Positions 52,521 to 63,200 of a DNA stretch of 64,000 nt are shown one piece after another. Origin of the DNA: Olleya sp. Hel_I_94 (GTDB lineage Bacteria > Bacteroidota > Bacteroidia > Flavobacteriales > Flavobacteriaceae). Both the position numbers and the translations under genes were made by a program. The notes beneath the pieces were generated by a model. It was not told the DNA's origin. It saw nothing but the letters and a program-made list of their open reading frames with translations, and ran no database searches. The stretch lies in the NCBI RefSeq assembly GCF_007827365.1, contig NZ_VISI01000002.1:1927001-1991000 (forward strand), written 5' to 3'. The stretch's first letter is position 1; each line of letters begins with the position of its first letter.

Positions 52521-52557
52521 TATCATACCTTTTTTTGTTTAAAAAAAAGGTATGATA
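52521..52557. promoter_or_regulatory. Perfect 16-bp hairpin upstream of rng
   Basis: TATCATACCTTTTTTT and AAAAAAAGGTATGATA with loop GTTTA, 50 bases before the rng ATG. No T-run follows, so it is not a classical terminator for upstream genes; it may be a leader structure of rng. Confidence 0.6.
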
Positions 52558-52607
52558 TATTGTATAATCCATCTATACTTAGTTGTATGGATAAAAATTA
52601 ACCTTAA

Positions 52608-54152
52608 ATGGATAAAGAATTAATTATTAGATCTAGTCCAGAAGCTGTTGATTTTGCCTTATTAAAAGATGGAAAATTAGTTGAATTACATAAAGAGGAA
52701 GATGGGAACAACTTTGCGGTTGGTGATGTGTTTATCGCCAAAATAAGAAAAGCTGTTCCAGGACTAAATGCAGCATTTGTCAATGTTGGTTATGAAAAAG
52801 ATGCATTTTTGCATTATCATGATTTAGGACCAAAAATGTCATCTCTTTTAAAATTCACAAAAAGTGTAAGCACAGGTAAACTAAAAGATTTTTCTTTAAA
52901 GGATTACCCATTTGAAAAAGATATTGATAAAGACGGAAAGATTACTGACGTCTTAAAATCAAATCAGTCTATTTTAGTACAAATAGTTAAAGAACCAATA
53001 TCTACTAAAGGCCCAAGGATTAGCTCAGAGCTGTCCATAGCTGGTAGATATATTGTTTTAGTGCCATTTTCCGATCGAATTTCTATTTCGCAAAAGATAG
53101 AGAGTAAAGAAGAAAAAGAGCGCTTAAAACGCTTGGTAAGGAGTATAACTCCTCCTGGTTTTGGAGTTATTGTACGAACAGTAGCAGAAGGCAAAAAAGT
53201 AGCCGAACTAGATAAAGATTTACAAAATTTGCTTAGTCGTTGGACAGCAATGTGTAAAAAATTGCATAAAGCAAATCATCCTACCAAAGTATTAGGTGAG
53301 TTAAATAAAGCCTCTTCTATTTTAAGAGATATATTTAACGACACTTTTACAGGGATTCATGTAGATGATGAAGCATTACATGCACAAGTTAAAGATTACG
53401 TGCAACAATACGCACCCAAAAAAGAATCAATAGTCAAATTACATCAGTCTAATATTCCTATTTTTGAAAAATTTGGAATAGAAAGACAAATAAAAACTGC
53501 TTTTGGTAAGACGGTCTCTATGGCTAAAGGTGCATACCTTGTCATCGAGCATACTGAAGCGCTTCACGTCATTGATGTAAATAGTGGTAATAGATCAAAT
53601 AAATCAAACTCTCAAGAAGACACAGCACTTGAAGTAAACTTAATATCTGCATCAGAAGTAGCACGACAATTAAGATTACGTGATATGGGTGGAATTATTG
53701 TGATAGATTTTATTGACCTAAATACTGCTGAACATAGAAAAAAACTTTACAATCATCTTCGTGACGAAATGAAAGATGATCGTGCCAAACACAAAATATT
53801 ACCTCCTAGTAAGTTTGGATTGATTCAAATTACACGTCAAAGAGTAAGACCAGAAATGAATATTAAAACAAGAGAGGAAAATCCTAACAGTTTTAATGGA
53901 GAAGAAGTCGAAGCACCAATTAATATTGTGCCTAAAATAACTCACGACATAGAACAAATATTTAAAAAAGACTATAAGAAGGTGACTTTAAACACACATC
54001 CTTTTATAGCAGCCTTTTTAACAAAAGGTTTTCCATCAATTCGTTCAAAATGGTTTTTTGAACACAAAAAATGGGTTAAAATACAACCAAGAGATGCTTA
54101 CACATACCTTGAATATCATTTTGTTGACAAAGATGGTAATCAAATTAAATAA
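52608..54152 (+). CDS. rng: Ribonuclease G/E family protein
   Basis: 514 residues, RNase G size. An S1-like RNA-binding domain at the N-terminus (FIAKIRKAVPGLNAAFVNVG; KDAFLHYHDLGP), RNase H-like and DNase-like catalytic parts with the two Mg-binding aspartate regions HVIDVNSGNRS (near 322) and GGIIVIDFIDL (near 361). The Zn-link cysteines (CPxC) of E. coli RNase E/G are absent at the expected place after QITRQRVRPEM. Endonuclease for rRNA maturation and mRNA decay. A long perfect hairpin precedes it. Confidence 0.95.
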   Translation: MDKELIIRSSPEAVDFALLKDGKLVELHKEEDGNNFAVGDVFIAKIRKAVPGLNAAFVNVGYEKDAFLHYHDLGPKMSSLLKFTKSVSTGKLKDFSLKDYPFEKDIDKDGKITDVLKSNQSILVQIVKEPISTKGPRISSELSIAGRYIVLVPFSDRISISQKIESKEEKERLKRLVRSITPPGFGVIVRTVAEGKKVAELDKDLQNLLSRWTAMCKKLHKANHPTKVLGELNKASSILRDIFNDTFTGIHVDDEALHAQVKDYVQQYAPKKESIVKLHQSNIPIFEKFGIERQIKTAFGKTVSMAKGAYLVIEHTEALHVIDVNSGNRSNKSNSQEDTALEVNLISASEVARQLRLRDMGGIIVIDFIDLNTAEHRKKLYNHLRDEMKDDRAKHKILPPSKFGLIQITRQRVRPEMNIKTREENPNSFNGEEVEAPINIVPKITHDIEQIFKKDYKKVTLNTHPFIAAFLTKGFPSIRSKWFFEHKKWVKIQPRDAYTYLEYHFVDKDGNQIK

Positions 54153-54154
54153 TA

Positions 54155-54190
54155 AAAAAGCCTACTATTTTATAGCTAGGCTTTTTTTTT
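54155..54190 (+). terminator. Intrinsic terminator after rng
   Basis: Stem AAAAAGCCTA / TAGGCTTTTT, T9 after it. Confidence 0.82.
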
Positions 54191-54307
54191 GCACCAAAGT
54201 GTATAATAAAATTAGTAGGCCAATCTTCGCATACTTAATAATACTATTTACAATAACAAATCTTAATAGTTTACAAAGCTAAAAAGACTTCAAAACAGCT
54301 ATAAATT

Positions 54308-54343
54308 AAAAAAGCCACATCTTTTATAGATGTGGCTTTTTTT
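54308..54343. terminator. Terminator after the OmpA-family gene
   Basis: Stem AAAAAAGCCACATCT / AGATGTGGCTTTTTT with loop TTTAT; faces the minus-strand operon and can also work on the plus strand. Confidence 0.88.
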
Positions 54344-54371
54344 GGTTTTTAATTGGTTGTTAAACTAGTGT

Positions 54372-56273
54372 TTATTGTTTAGGTCCACCGCTTACGATTG
54401 TAAACTCAGAACGTCTGTTAAATTGATGTTGCTCTTCTGTACAACTAGATCCACAGTCATATAATAGCTCTGATTCTCCCTTACCATCTCCAGATATTCT
54501 GCTTGCATCAATACCTTTAGATATGATGTAAGCTACTGTAGATTTAGCTCTTCTATCAGATAAGCTCATGTTATAACCTGCAGGACCTCTACTATCTGTA
54601 TGTGATGTTGCATAGATTACCATTTCTGGGTATTTATTCATCACTAAGACTAGTTTGTCTAACTCTAATGCTCCTTGTGGTGTAATGTTAGATTTGTCAA
54701 ACTCAAAGTAAATTGGGTCTAACACCACTTTGTCTGCAACAATAATTTTCTTGATTGGTGTTAGGTCAACTGTAACAGCAAGACGGTCCTCTCGTTTTGT
54801 ATTAACAGTTACTGCGTTATCTTCAAACTCTGCTTTAGTTACTTTTAAGCTAGTATCTAAGTCACAGTCTGTATTAAATGTTGCTACACCTTGTGCATTG
54901 GTTGTTTGTGTCCCTAATACTGATCCTTTAGCATCATGTAGTACTACTGTAGCATTAGCTAGTTTTTCTCCAGTTTCTGCATTTTCTACAGTTACAATTA
55001 GGTCTACATCACATAAGGCTTTAATTTCATTAATAGCATAAATGTCATCACTTCCTTTTCCACCTTCACGGTTTGAAGACACGTAACCTTTTTTATCTGC
55101 ATCAATATTAAAAGCAAAATCGTCTGCTTTACTATTTATTGGTGCTCCCATATTTTTTACTTTTCCTGCATTAGAATATTCAGTATAAAATACATCTAAG
55201 TTACCTAAACCTAAGTGTCCATTTGAAGAGAAAAATAAATAGTCGCTTGATCCTGCGTATGGAAACATTTCTTGTCCTGAGGTATTAATCTTGTTTCCTA
55301 GGTTTTCTGGTGTTCCAACCATACCATCAGCTTCAATAGTTGCTTTGTAGATGTCGTACATACCAAATCCTCCTGGCATATCAGATGCAAAGTATAATGT
55401 TGTTCCGTCTTTGCTTACTGATGGGTTTTTTACAGAGTACGTATTAGTGTTAATATTTAACGGTTGTACTTTATCCCATTTGTCTCCAGATTTTGTCGCT
55501 TTAAATAACTGAATAACACTAATTTTTGTGTTCCCTGTTTCTAGCTTTTCGTACATATTCTCAAAAAAGCTTTCTCTAGAAAAATACATCGTGTTACCGT
55601 CTGGTGAGAATGATACCACACCTTCATGATATTTAGTGTTTATCTTTCCGTTAAGCAAATTTGGTTCAGCATAACTTCCGTCCTCTGCTTGTGCTATTTC
55701 ATAGATGTCTAAAAACGGTTGGTCATTCCATCCATAATTACGTCTAGAGTCATTTCTTGCAGAGGTAATATAAAGGGTTCCATCTTTTAAAGTCCCTCCA
55801 AAGTCTGAAGCTGCTGTATTAAAATCTAAATTTTCTGCAGTAAATTTTGCTTCAGAGTTTAAGATGTCTTCTAAGTAATTTGGATTAGCAGTGTATGCTT
55901 TAGCTCTGTCGTCTGTGCTGTAAAGCGAAGCAAATTTTTTCATTTGTGCGTTTGAAGCATCATATTTACCATTTGCTTTTAACATCTCAGAATACTTATA
56001 AAGCATTTCTGGATCTGCTTTTGTTTCTAATGCCTTAGCATACCATTTTTCTGCTTCTACGGTATTAAATGTATTGTAGTTTGCTTCGGCTAATCGTTGG
56101 TACACGTATGCGTCTGCTTCTCCTTTTTCTACTAATTTGGTATAGGCTTTAGCTGCTTCAACAAACTCTAACTTATCAAAATGTTTGTCAGCACTTTTGG
56201 TCGCATCACTTTGAGCAAACCCATTGGCACTGCTTAGTAATATCGCGAATATAAATAGTTGTATTTTTTTCAT
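54372..56273 (-). CDS. OmpA family protein with TPR, PD40 and OmpA domains
   Basis: 633 residues from the ATG at 56273; the longer frame to 56342 lacks an ATG and overlaps the SprF-like gene. Signal peptide ends NGFAQ (about 21). Order: TPR-like region (about 25-130: YTKLVEKGEADAYVYQRLAE), WD40/PD40-like beta-propeller (about 150-390: SFSPDGNTMYFSRE, SVSKDGTTLYFASDMPG), a Cna-B or carboxypeptidase-like fold (about 415-490), and OmpA C-terminal domain (ITPQGALELDKLVLVMNKYP; SDRRAKSTVAYIISKGI) that binds peptidoglycan. Third gene of the T9SS adhesin operon. Confidence 0.94.
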   Translation of the reverse strand: MKKIQLFIFAILLSSANGFAQSDATKSADKHFDKLEFVEAAKAYTKLVEKGEADAYVYQRLAEANYNTFNTVEAEKWYAKALETKADPEMLYKYSEMLKANGKYDASNAQMKKFASLYSTDDRAKAYTANPNYLEDILNSEAKFTAENLDFNTAASDFGGTLKDGTLYITSARNDSRRNYGWNDQPFLDIYEIAQAEDGSYAEPNLLNGKINTKYHEGVVSFSPDGNTMYFSRESFFENMYEKLETGNTKISVIQLFKATKSGDKWDKVQPLNINTNTYSVKNPSVSKDGTTLYFASDMPGGFGMYDIYKATIEADGMVGTPENLGNKINTSGQEMFPYAGSSDYLFFSSNGHLGLGNLDVFYTEYSNAGKVKNMGAPINSKADDFAFNIDADKKGYVSSNREGGKGSDDIYAINEIKALCDVDLIVTVENAETGEKLANATVVLHDAKGSVLGTQTTNAQGVATFNTDCDLDTSLKVTKAEFEDNAVTVNTKREDRLAVTVDLTPIKKIIVADKVVLDPIYFEFDKSNITPQGALELDKLVLVMNKYPEMVIYATSHTDSRGPAGYNMSLSDRRAKSTVAYIISKGIDASRISGDGKGESELLYDCGSSCTEEQHQFNRRSEFTIVSGGPKQ

Positions 56274-56292
56274 TGTAATGGTTGGCTTTTGA

Positions 56293-57198
56293 TTAGAAAT
56301 AACGTGGTGAACGTGATACTTTTCTTGGAAGATTAATATCAAAGTTGATAAAAATCTCGTGTGATGAGTTGGTTACAACATCTAATTGTGATTGGATACT
56401 GTCATACGCATAACCTATTCTTAAATTAGGTGCCACTAAAAAGTTAATCATCCCACTAAAAGAATCGTCTAAACGGTAACCTGCTCCTACTTCTACAAAG
56501 TCATACATAAATAAGTTTAAGTTAACATCAAAACTTACTGGCGCATCAAAAGCAACTTTAGCTAAAGCGTGTGGCTTTAGCTTAAAGTTTTCTGATAAAT
56601 CAAATACGTATCCTGCTGCTCCAAAAAAGTGTTGCGTCTCTGATCCTATTTTAAAACCATTAGCATCTAAATGCACAGAGTTTAAAATGTTAGGCATAGA
56701 GGCAGAAATATAAAACTTACTTGGTTTGTAAAAATATAATCCCGCTCCAATATTTGGAGTAACTTCATTAATGTTTTCTGAGAAAAAGGGATCATTAGCA
56801 TCTATTAAATCTAATCCTGCTAATCCAATGTCATGAAACGTAGCTCCTGCTTTTAATCCAAATGCTAATTTAGTTTTTGTTCCTACAGGTATGGTGTAAG
56901 AAAAATCAACATAAGCATTCGTCTCGCTTACTGGTCCTACTTCATCACTTATTAATGATAGTCCCAATCCTACATTCTTACCAACTGGCGAATGTAGGGT
57001 TAGTGTTCCTGTAGTTGGTGCTCCTTCTAATCCAACCCATTGGCTTCTGTATAGTGCGCCTATGGCAACACCATCTGTCGATCCTGCATATGCTGGATTA
57101 ACCACATTCATGTTATACATGTACTGTGTGTACTGTGGATCTTGTTGGGCTTGTACACCTATAAACACTAGGAATACGATATATATTATTTTTTTCAT
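56293..57198 (-). CDS. PorP/SprF family type IX secretion membrane protein
   Basis: 301 residues. Signal peptide of about 17 residues. Outer membrane beta-barrel of the PorP/SprF family: QDPQYTQYMYNMNVVNPAYA at the mature N-terminus and GLSLISDEVGPVSETNAYVDFSYT. SprF in F. johnsoniae is needed to put the adhesin SprB on the surface; type B sorting-tail proteins generally have their own SprF partner. Here it lies 27 bases after the 2088-residue type B protein gene, so it should be that protein's partner. Confidence 0.95.
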   Translation of the reverse strand: MKKIIYIVFLVFIGVQAQQDPQYTQYMYNMNVVNPAYAGSTDGVAIGALYRSQWVGLEGAPTTGTLTLHSPVGKNVGLGLSLISDEVGPVSETNAYVDFSYTIPVGTKTKLAFGLKAGATFHDIGLAGLDLIDANDPFFSENINEVTPNIGAGLYFYKPSKFYISASMPNILNSVHLDANGFKIGSETQHFFGAAGYVFDLSENFKLKPHALAKVAFDAPVSFDVNLNLFMYDFVEVGAGYRLDDSFSGMINFLVAPNLRIGYAYDSIQSQLDVVTNSSHEIFINFDINLPRKVSRSPRYF

Positions 57199-57225
57199 CT
57201 GTTTCTTGTTGGTTTTCTAGTTAGT

Positions 57226-60200
57226 TTATCTGTTTATATATACCCAAGAGGCTTTTGTTTTGTTTCCTTGATACTTCATTACGTAGTAGTACGTTCCAAC
57301 TGGTAACTCGTCACCTGCGTTAGATTGTCCTTCCCATTCGTTTACATAATTTGTTTTAGAGTAAACTAAAGTACCATTACGGTTGTAAATCTCTAAGCTT
57401 TGTACATCAAAACTACTTAAATCAAAATTGTCATTTAATCCTGGTGATACACCTGGAGAGATACCTTGTGGTATTGTACAGTTTTCTAACTCTACTACTG
57501 TTACAAATTCTGATTTAGAACATCCTGTATCACTAAATGTAACTTCAATTTCATACTCTCCTGCAGTTAAAACAGTATTTAATGATAAACCTGTTTGACC
57601 AGCAATCTCAACACCTTCGTTGTACCACTTGATACTTACTTCTCCAACTGTGTAATTTTCTGCTTGAGCAGTAATAGTAATTGGTGATGTTGCGTTTGGA
57701 CAAACCTCATATGGTATATCTAAATTAAAAGTTGTTTCTGGTGTAGCATTAAATATAATGTTAAAGTCTGTAACTTTATAACAATCTGTTGCTACAACAT
57801 TTTCAACTCTTACAAATATTGTTTCTTGATTTCCTGTGATAGTATAAGCCGAAGGGTTAGCTATTGCGTTATCTCCACTAATTGCGTCTGCTTCTAAGTT
57901 ATGGTACGATACCACCACTCCTGTTTGAGTTCCTAATATAGTTGCTTCATTTTGTGTTAAATCAAACACATCATTTCCAGCACCATCATCACAAACTTCT
58001 AAGTCCATAGGTTGCGTTGCTTCTGGAGCAGCACTTACCATTAGATTAAAGTTAGTATTAGTTGATGCACAACCAGAATCAGATCCTACAGCATCTACAT
58101 CTTCCACTCTTACATAAATAGTTGTACCGTCTGTAGCTGTATGTGGCGATGTTAATGCGCCAATTCCTGCCTGAGCATTTGCTAAAGCCGAGTAATATGT
58201 TACTACAAAATCCGCTGGATCTTGAGTTCCTAAAATTGTTGCAGTTTGACTTTCTAAATCAAACACACCGTTTCCAGAACCATCATCACAAACTTCTAAT
58301 GCTGGTGCTGTTGTAGCTGTAGCTGAATCAAAGAAATTGATATTAGCAGTTAATGAAGATGTAAAATCATCACAAATTCCACCACCTACAATACATAAAT
58401 ATTGTCCTGAAACTGTAGCTTCAATAGTCGGAGAGTTTACTCCATCTTGATAAATACCATTAACGTACCAATCATAACTATCAACAGCATAAGCTGTTTC
58501 TGCAGTCAATGTAACAGATGTTGCTCCACATAAATTGATGTCATCACTTGATCCTTCTGGAGCAGAAAGTCCTTGCTCAATTAATATTCCATCATAATCT
58601 AAAGCCACTTCACATACTACATCACAATTAGTACCATCTAAAGGACCAGATTGTTGTGTAAACACATAACTACCTGATTGTTGAGAGAAATTTGTAATTA
58701 AGATTATATAAATTGAGTTAGCTGGCACACCTGTTAATGTAATAGTCTCTGTTGCTGTAGCAGAGAAACTACAATCTGCAATAGTACCTGGTAACAGGTC
58801 AAAACATCCTGCCTCTTGACCTGGAAATGGTCCCCAAACTATAAAGTCAATATCTAATCCTGTTCCAGCTGCATTAGTTTGTGCTAATTGGAACACATAA
58901 TCTCCTGCGTCATCAAATTGAATAGTATTCCATTGTGGATCAGGCTGACTTCCTAAACAATCGTAATCGATATAAGGAGGTGCTACTTGATCTCCTACAA
59001 TACTAGGATAAAATATTGTTGGATCCGCACATATTGGTAAAGCTTCCGTACAATACGTTGGCACACCTAAAGTCTGAATACATAAATCAAAGTTAATAGT
59101 AGTTGCTGTTGTACCAGCAGAGAATACTCTGATGTAATACACATTACCTACAGTTAAGGTTGGTGTAATACTAGCATCATCTGTTGTACAGTATAACTGA
59201 GTTAAATCGTTACAGTCTGTACCTAGCTCATACAATGCATGGTCTACGTTAAAACCTCCTGTAACATTTAATATCTGAATTATTTGTTGATCACCTAATG
59301 CTGTAAATTGGTACCAAACATCATCATCTGCACTTGTAGTACAAGTACCTCCTGGTAAACCAGAATCAGTTGCTTCTATTAAAGTTCCAGAATTTACATC
59401 AATACACGCCTCTCCATTATTTACTAATGCAACTGTTGCGTTACATGGATTATCATTTACTGGAGGACATGCTGCTAATGAAATAGCACTACTAGTAATC
59501 ACACAATTAATATCACTTGTATTAGATACAGTAAAGACAATATCTGTGTTAAAAGGATAAGGTCCAAACTGTTCTATTCCAGTTGCTGAAACAACTACTG
59601 GTGGATTACCTTGATTATCTTCAATAGATAAAGTTGTTGCGTCACCTAAAGATGTAATATCAACATCAACTAAAAACTGATCACCATTTGCACAATCATC
59701 AACTACAACAAATGTTGCGGTAGGATTAACACAAGTTGCACAAGTTACAGTTAGATTAATTGAAGTATACGTTGAGTTACTTTGACAACTACCACTTCCA
59801 TCCGATTCTACAGCAAAAGAAATAGTATCTCCTGATGATTGGAATGTTAAACCACCTATTTGACCTCCTACACCATATGGAGTTGCTGCGTTTAAGTTAG
59901 TAACTCCGTCAGAATCTAATACAATAACTTCATCCCAAGAATTTTCTACTTGTCCTGCGTTAATTGTTAAATTAAGAGGTGTACCATCCGTAGATGTAAA
60001 TGTAAATACATTAGTATCATTATTATCATAACAATAATCTATTGTTTGTGGTCCATCTGTAGCACAATCTAAAGTAAAGTTAAATTGTAATAATGTTGAA
60101 AAGGTAAACGGTCCAGCCCAAGTACTTGTATCTGCTCCACAAACCGATTGTACATAAATCTCGTAATTTGTTGCTGGGTTTAATCCTGTCTCTGAAATTG

Positions 60201-63200
60201 TGGTTGTTGTTACTAACGTACCAGAAGTTGGTATTCCTGTTCCTGCTGGTTGTATAACATAATTCCATTCTGTCTCTGATCCGTTAGGTATCCATGAAAT
60301 ATCTGCTGAAGTTTCAGTAATTGATGTTGCAGTAATATTACTTGGTGCTACACAAAAGTTTCCACAAGCTTCTACTCGCACTTGGTCAATTGCCATATCG
60401 CTTTCCCAAGTATCTCCTGTTCCTACATAGCTAATTTCAATGTACACTATCTGTCCCAAGTAGGCATCTAAATTAACACCAATAGGTACCCAAGCTTCGT
60501 CTGCTGTTGATTGGTAATCACCTATCCAAGTATACTCAGTAGTAAAAGGTCCTGTTTGCGAGGTGCTAACACCAATATTCAAAGTTCCCATATTATCTCC
60601 AAATGCATGCATCCAAAACGATAATTCTGCACCATCTACTGCTGTAGATAAGTCTATTGCTGGTGTAATAGCAGAGGCTACGTTAGTTGTGTTTCCTGAA
60701 CCTTCATATTCAAGGTGTGTTCCTGCATTTCCGTCCCATGTAATGTTTGGACCAGTTCCTGTTGAGTTTGCATTTACGGTTGTAATATCCCAATCTCCAT
60801 TAGTATCTGTAAATGCAGTTCCTGTCCATCCTGCAGGCACATAGTTGGTGTCATTACCAAAATCTTCTGTAAAGATAAAAGTAGATGCACCAGAAGTACA
60901 TGTTACGCCTACTGGAGCAGGTGGTGGTGTGTTTAATGTTGTAAAGTTAATTGGTCCTGCCCAAACACTTAAGCCATTACCACAATCAGAAAGAATATAA
61001 ACCTCATTAACTGTACTTGCAGTTAAACCTGTTAATGTATAAGGGTTGGTAGTAATAGGTGTTCCAGATCCCGTTGGTACTCCTGTACCTGCTGGTTGTA
61101 CTACTATTTCCCAATTTGTTTCACCATTATTAGCAGTCCATGATACATCTGCAGTTGTGTCTGTAATTGCATCAACAGTTATACCTGTTGGAGCAACACA
61201 AAAATCACCACACGTTTCTACTCTCACTTGGTCAATTGCCATATCACTCTCAAACGTGTCTCCTGTTCCTACATAGCTAATTTCGATATAAATGATTTGA
61301 CCCAAGTAAGCATCTAAGTTAATACCAATTGGTACCCAAGCTTCATCTGCTGTTGATTGGTAATCACCTATCCAAGTATATTCTGAAGTAAAAGGTCCTG
61401 TTTGAGAAGTGCTAACACCAATATTTAAGGTTCCCATATTATCTCCAAATGCATGCATCCAAAACGATAATTCTGCACCATCTACTGCTGTAGATAAGTC
61501 TATTGCTGGTGTAATTGCAGAGGCTACGTTAGTTGTATTTCCTGAGCCTTCATATTCAAGGTGTGTTCCTGCATTTCCATCCCATGTAATATTTGGACCT
61601 GTTCCACCAGAGTTTCCATTTACAGTTGTAATATCCCAATCTCCATTGATATCAGCAAAAGTGGTTCCTGTCCATCCTGATGGTACATAATTAGTATCAT
61701 TACCAAAATCTTCTGTAAAGATTATTGTAGAAGATGCGCCAGAAGCACATGATACTCCTACTGGAGCAGGTGGTGGTGTGTTTAATGTTGTAAAGTTTAC
61801 TGGACCAATCCATACACTATATCCATCAGTACCGCAATTTGCTCTCACGTAAACTTCATATGGTGTGCTAGGTGTTAATCCTGTTGCTGGATATGGTGCG
61901 TTTAATGAGGTTACTACACCATCTGTTGTTGGCTCTCCAGTTCCTGCTGGTTGTATCCAAATTTGCCATTCTGTTTCTGTTGATCCAGCATCCCAAGTAA
62001 TATCTGCTGTTGTATCTCCTGTCGCAGTTGCTGTTACAGCTAATGGGTCTGGACAAGATGGTACTGCGCGTACTTGAAAATTATCTACAAACACGTCGTT
62101 ATCTGTTGGATCATCAACAGTTCCTTCTGATGCTCTAATACCAAACTGAGCAGTAGTACCAGAATAAGCAGTTAAATTATGTACTACATGTAATCCTGTT
62201 GCCGGAATCACGGATGTTGCATCAAAAGTTTCTAATACAGTCCATGTTGTACCATTATCTGTAGTAATCATTAATTCTACTGTATCATCAGATCCTAAAG
62301 TTCCTGCGGTAGTTGCACTACTAAAAGTCATAACTCCAAAATCAAATTCTACCTGATAAGGAACACCTGTTAAGTCAATTTCTGGACTTAGGAGCCAATC
62401 ACTTTTTTCTGCTAACCATAGGTTGATTTTATAAGCTCCAGTGGTACCATTATTTAAATAGCCATCGTTAGTCCATGAAGAAGTTCCTAGGTCTGTAGGA
62501 CCTGTTGTTGAATCTCCATTATTAGCTACTTCCCAACAGTTTGCTGGAATGGTTGTAAAGTCTTGTAAGTATGTTGGTGTAAATATTGCACAGTCGGTTG
62601 TAAAAGTTATTGGACCTGTCCAAACACTTAAGTCTGCACCACAATTAGCTCTAACATACACTTCGTAGTCTGTTGCAGGAGTTAAAGTATTATCCGTATA
62701 TAATGTATTGTCTGTTGCTGGAGAACCTGCTCCAGTTGGAGCTCCTGTTCCAGCTGGTTGAACAACTACTTCCCAAGCAGCTTCTGTCCCTCCTAAAGTC
62801 CAAGATAAATCTACAGATGTAGATGTTATACCTGCTGCTGTAATAGCAGATGGATTTGGACAATCCGTGTTAAATATTGAAACATCGTCAAAAGCAAAAC
62901 CGTCATCTTGACCTGATCCATCAGAAGCAAAAGCAAATCTAAAGATTACATTTGTCTGACCAACTAATCCATTTAATGCATGATTAACATTAATCCATCC
63001 ATTAGATCCTGTACCATTACGACCAGTCCAACCTTCTTGTTGTCCTCCTGGACTACCGTTAATAGTTCCATCATTGTACCAGTTTGGATCGCCTAAAGCG
63101 CCTACATTCTGCCAAGATGTTCCTCCATCTATTGAGCTTTGGAATACAGCACCATCCCAACTAAATTCAGCCTCGTACCATATATTAAATGATACTGTTG

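Noticed and set aside
54058..54282. 74-residue frame overlapping the rng 3' end and its terminator
   Set aside because: Runs through the intrinsic terminator and has no start signal of its own.
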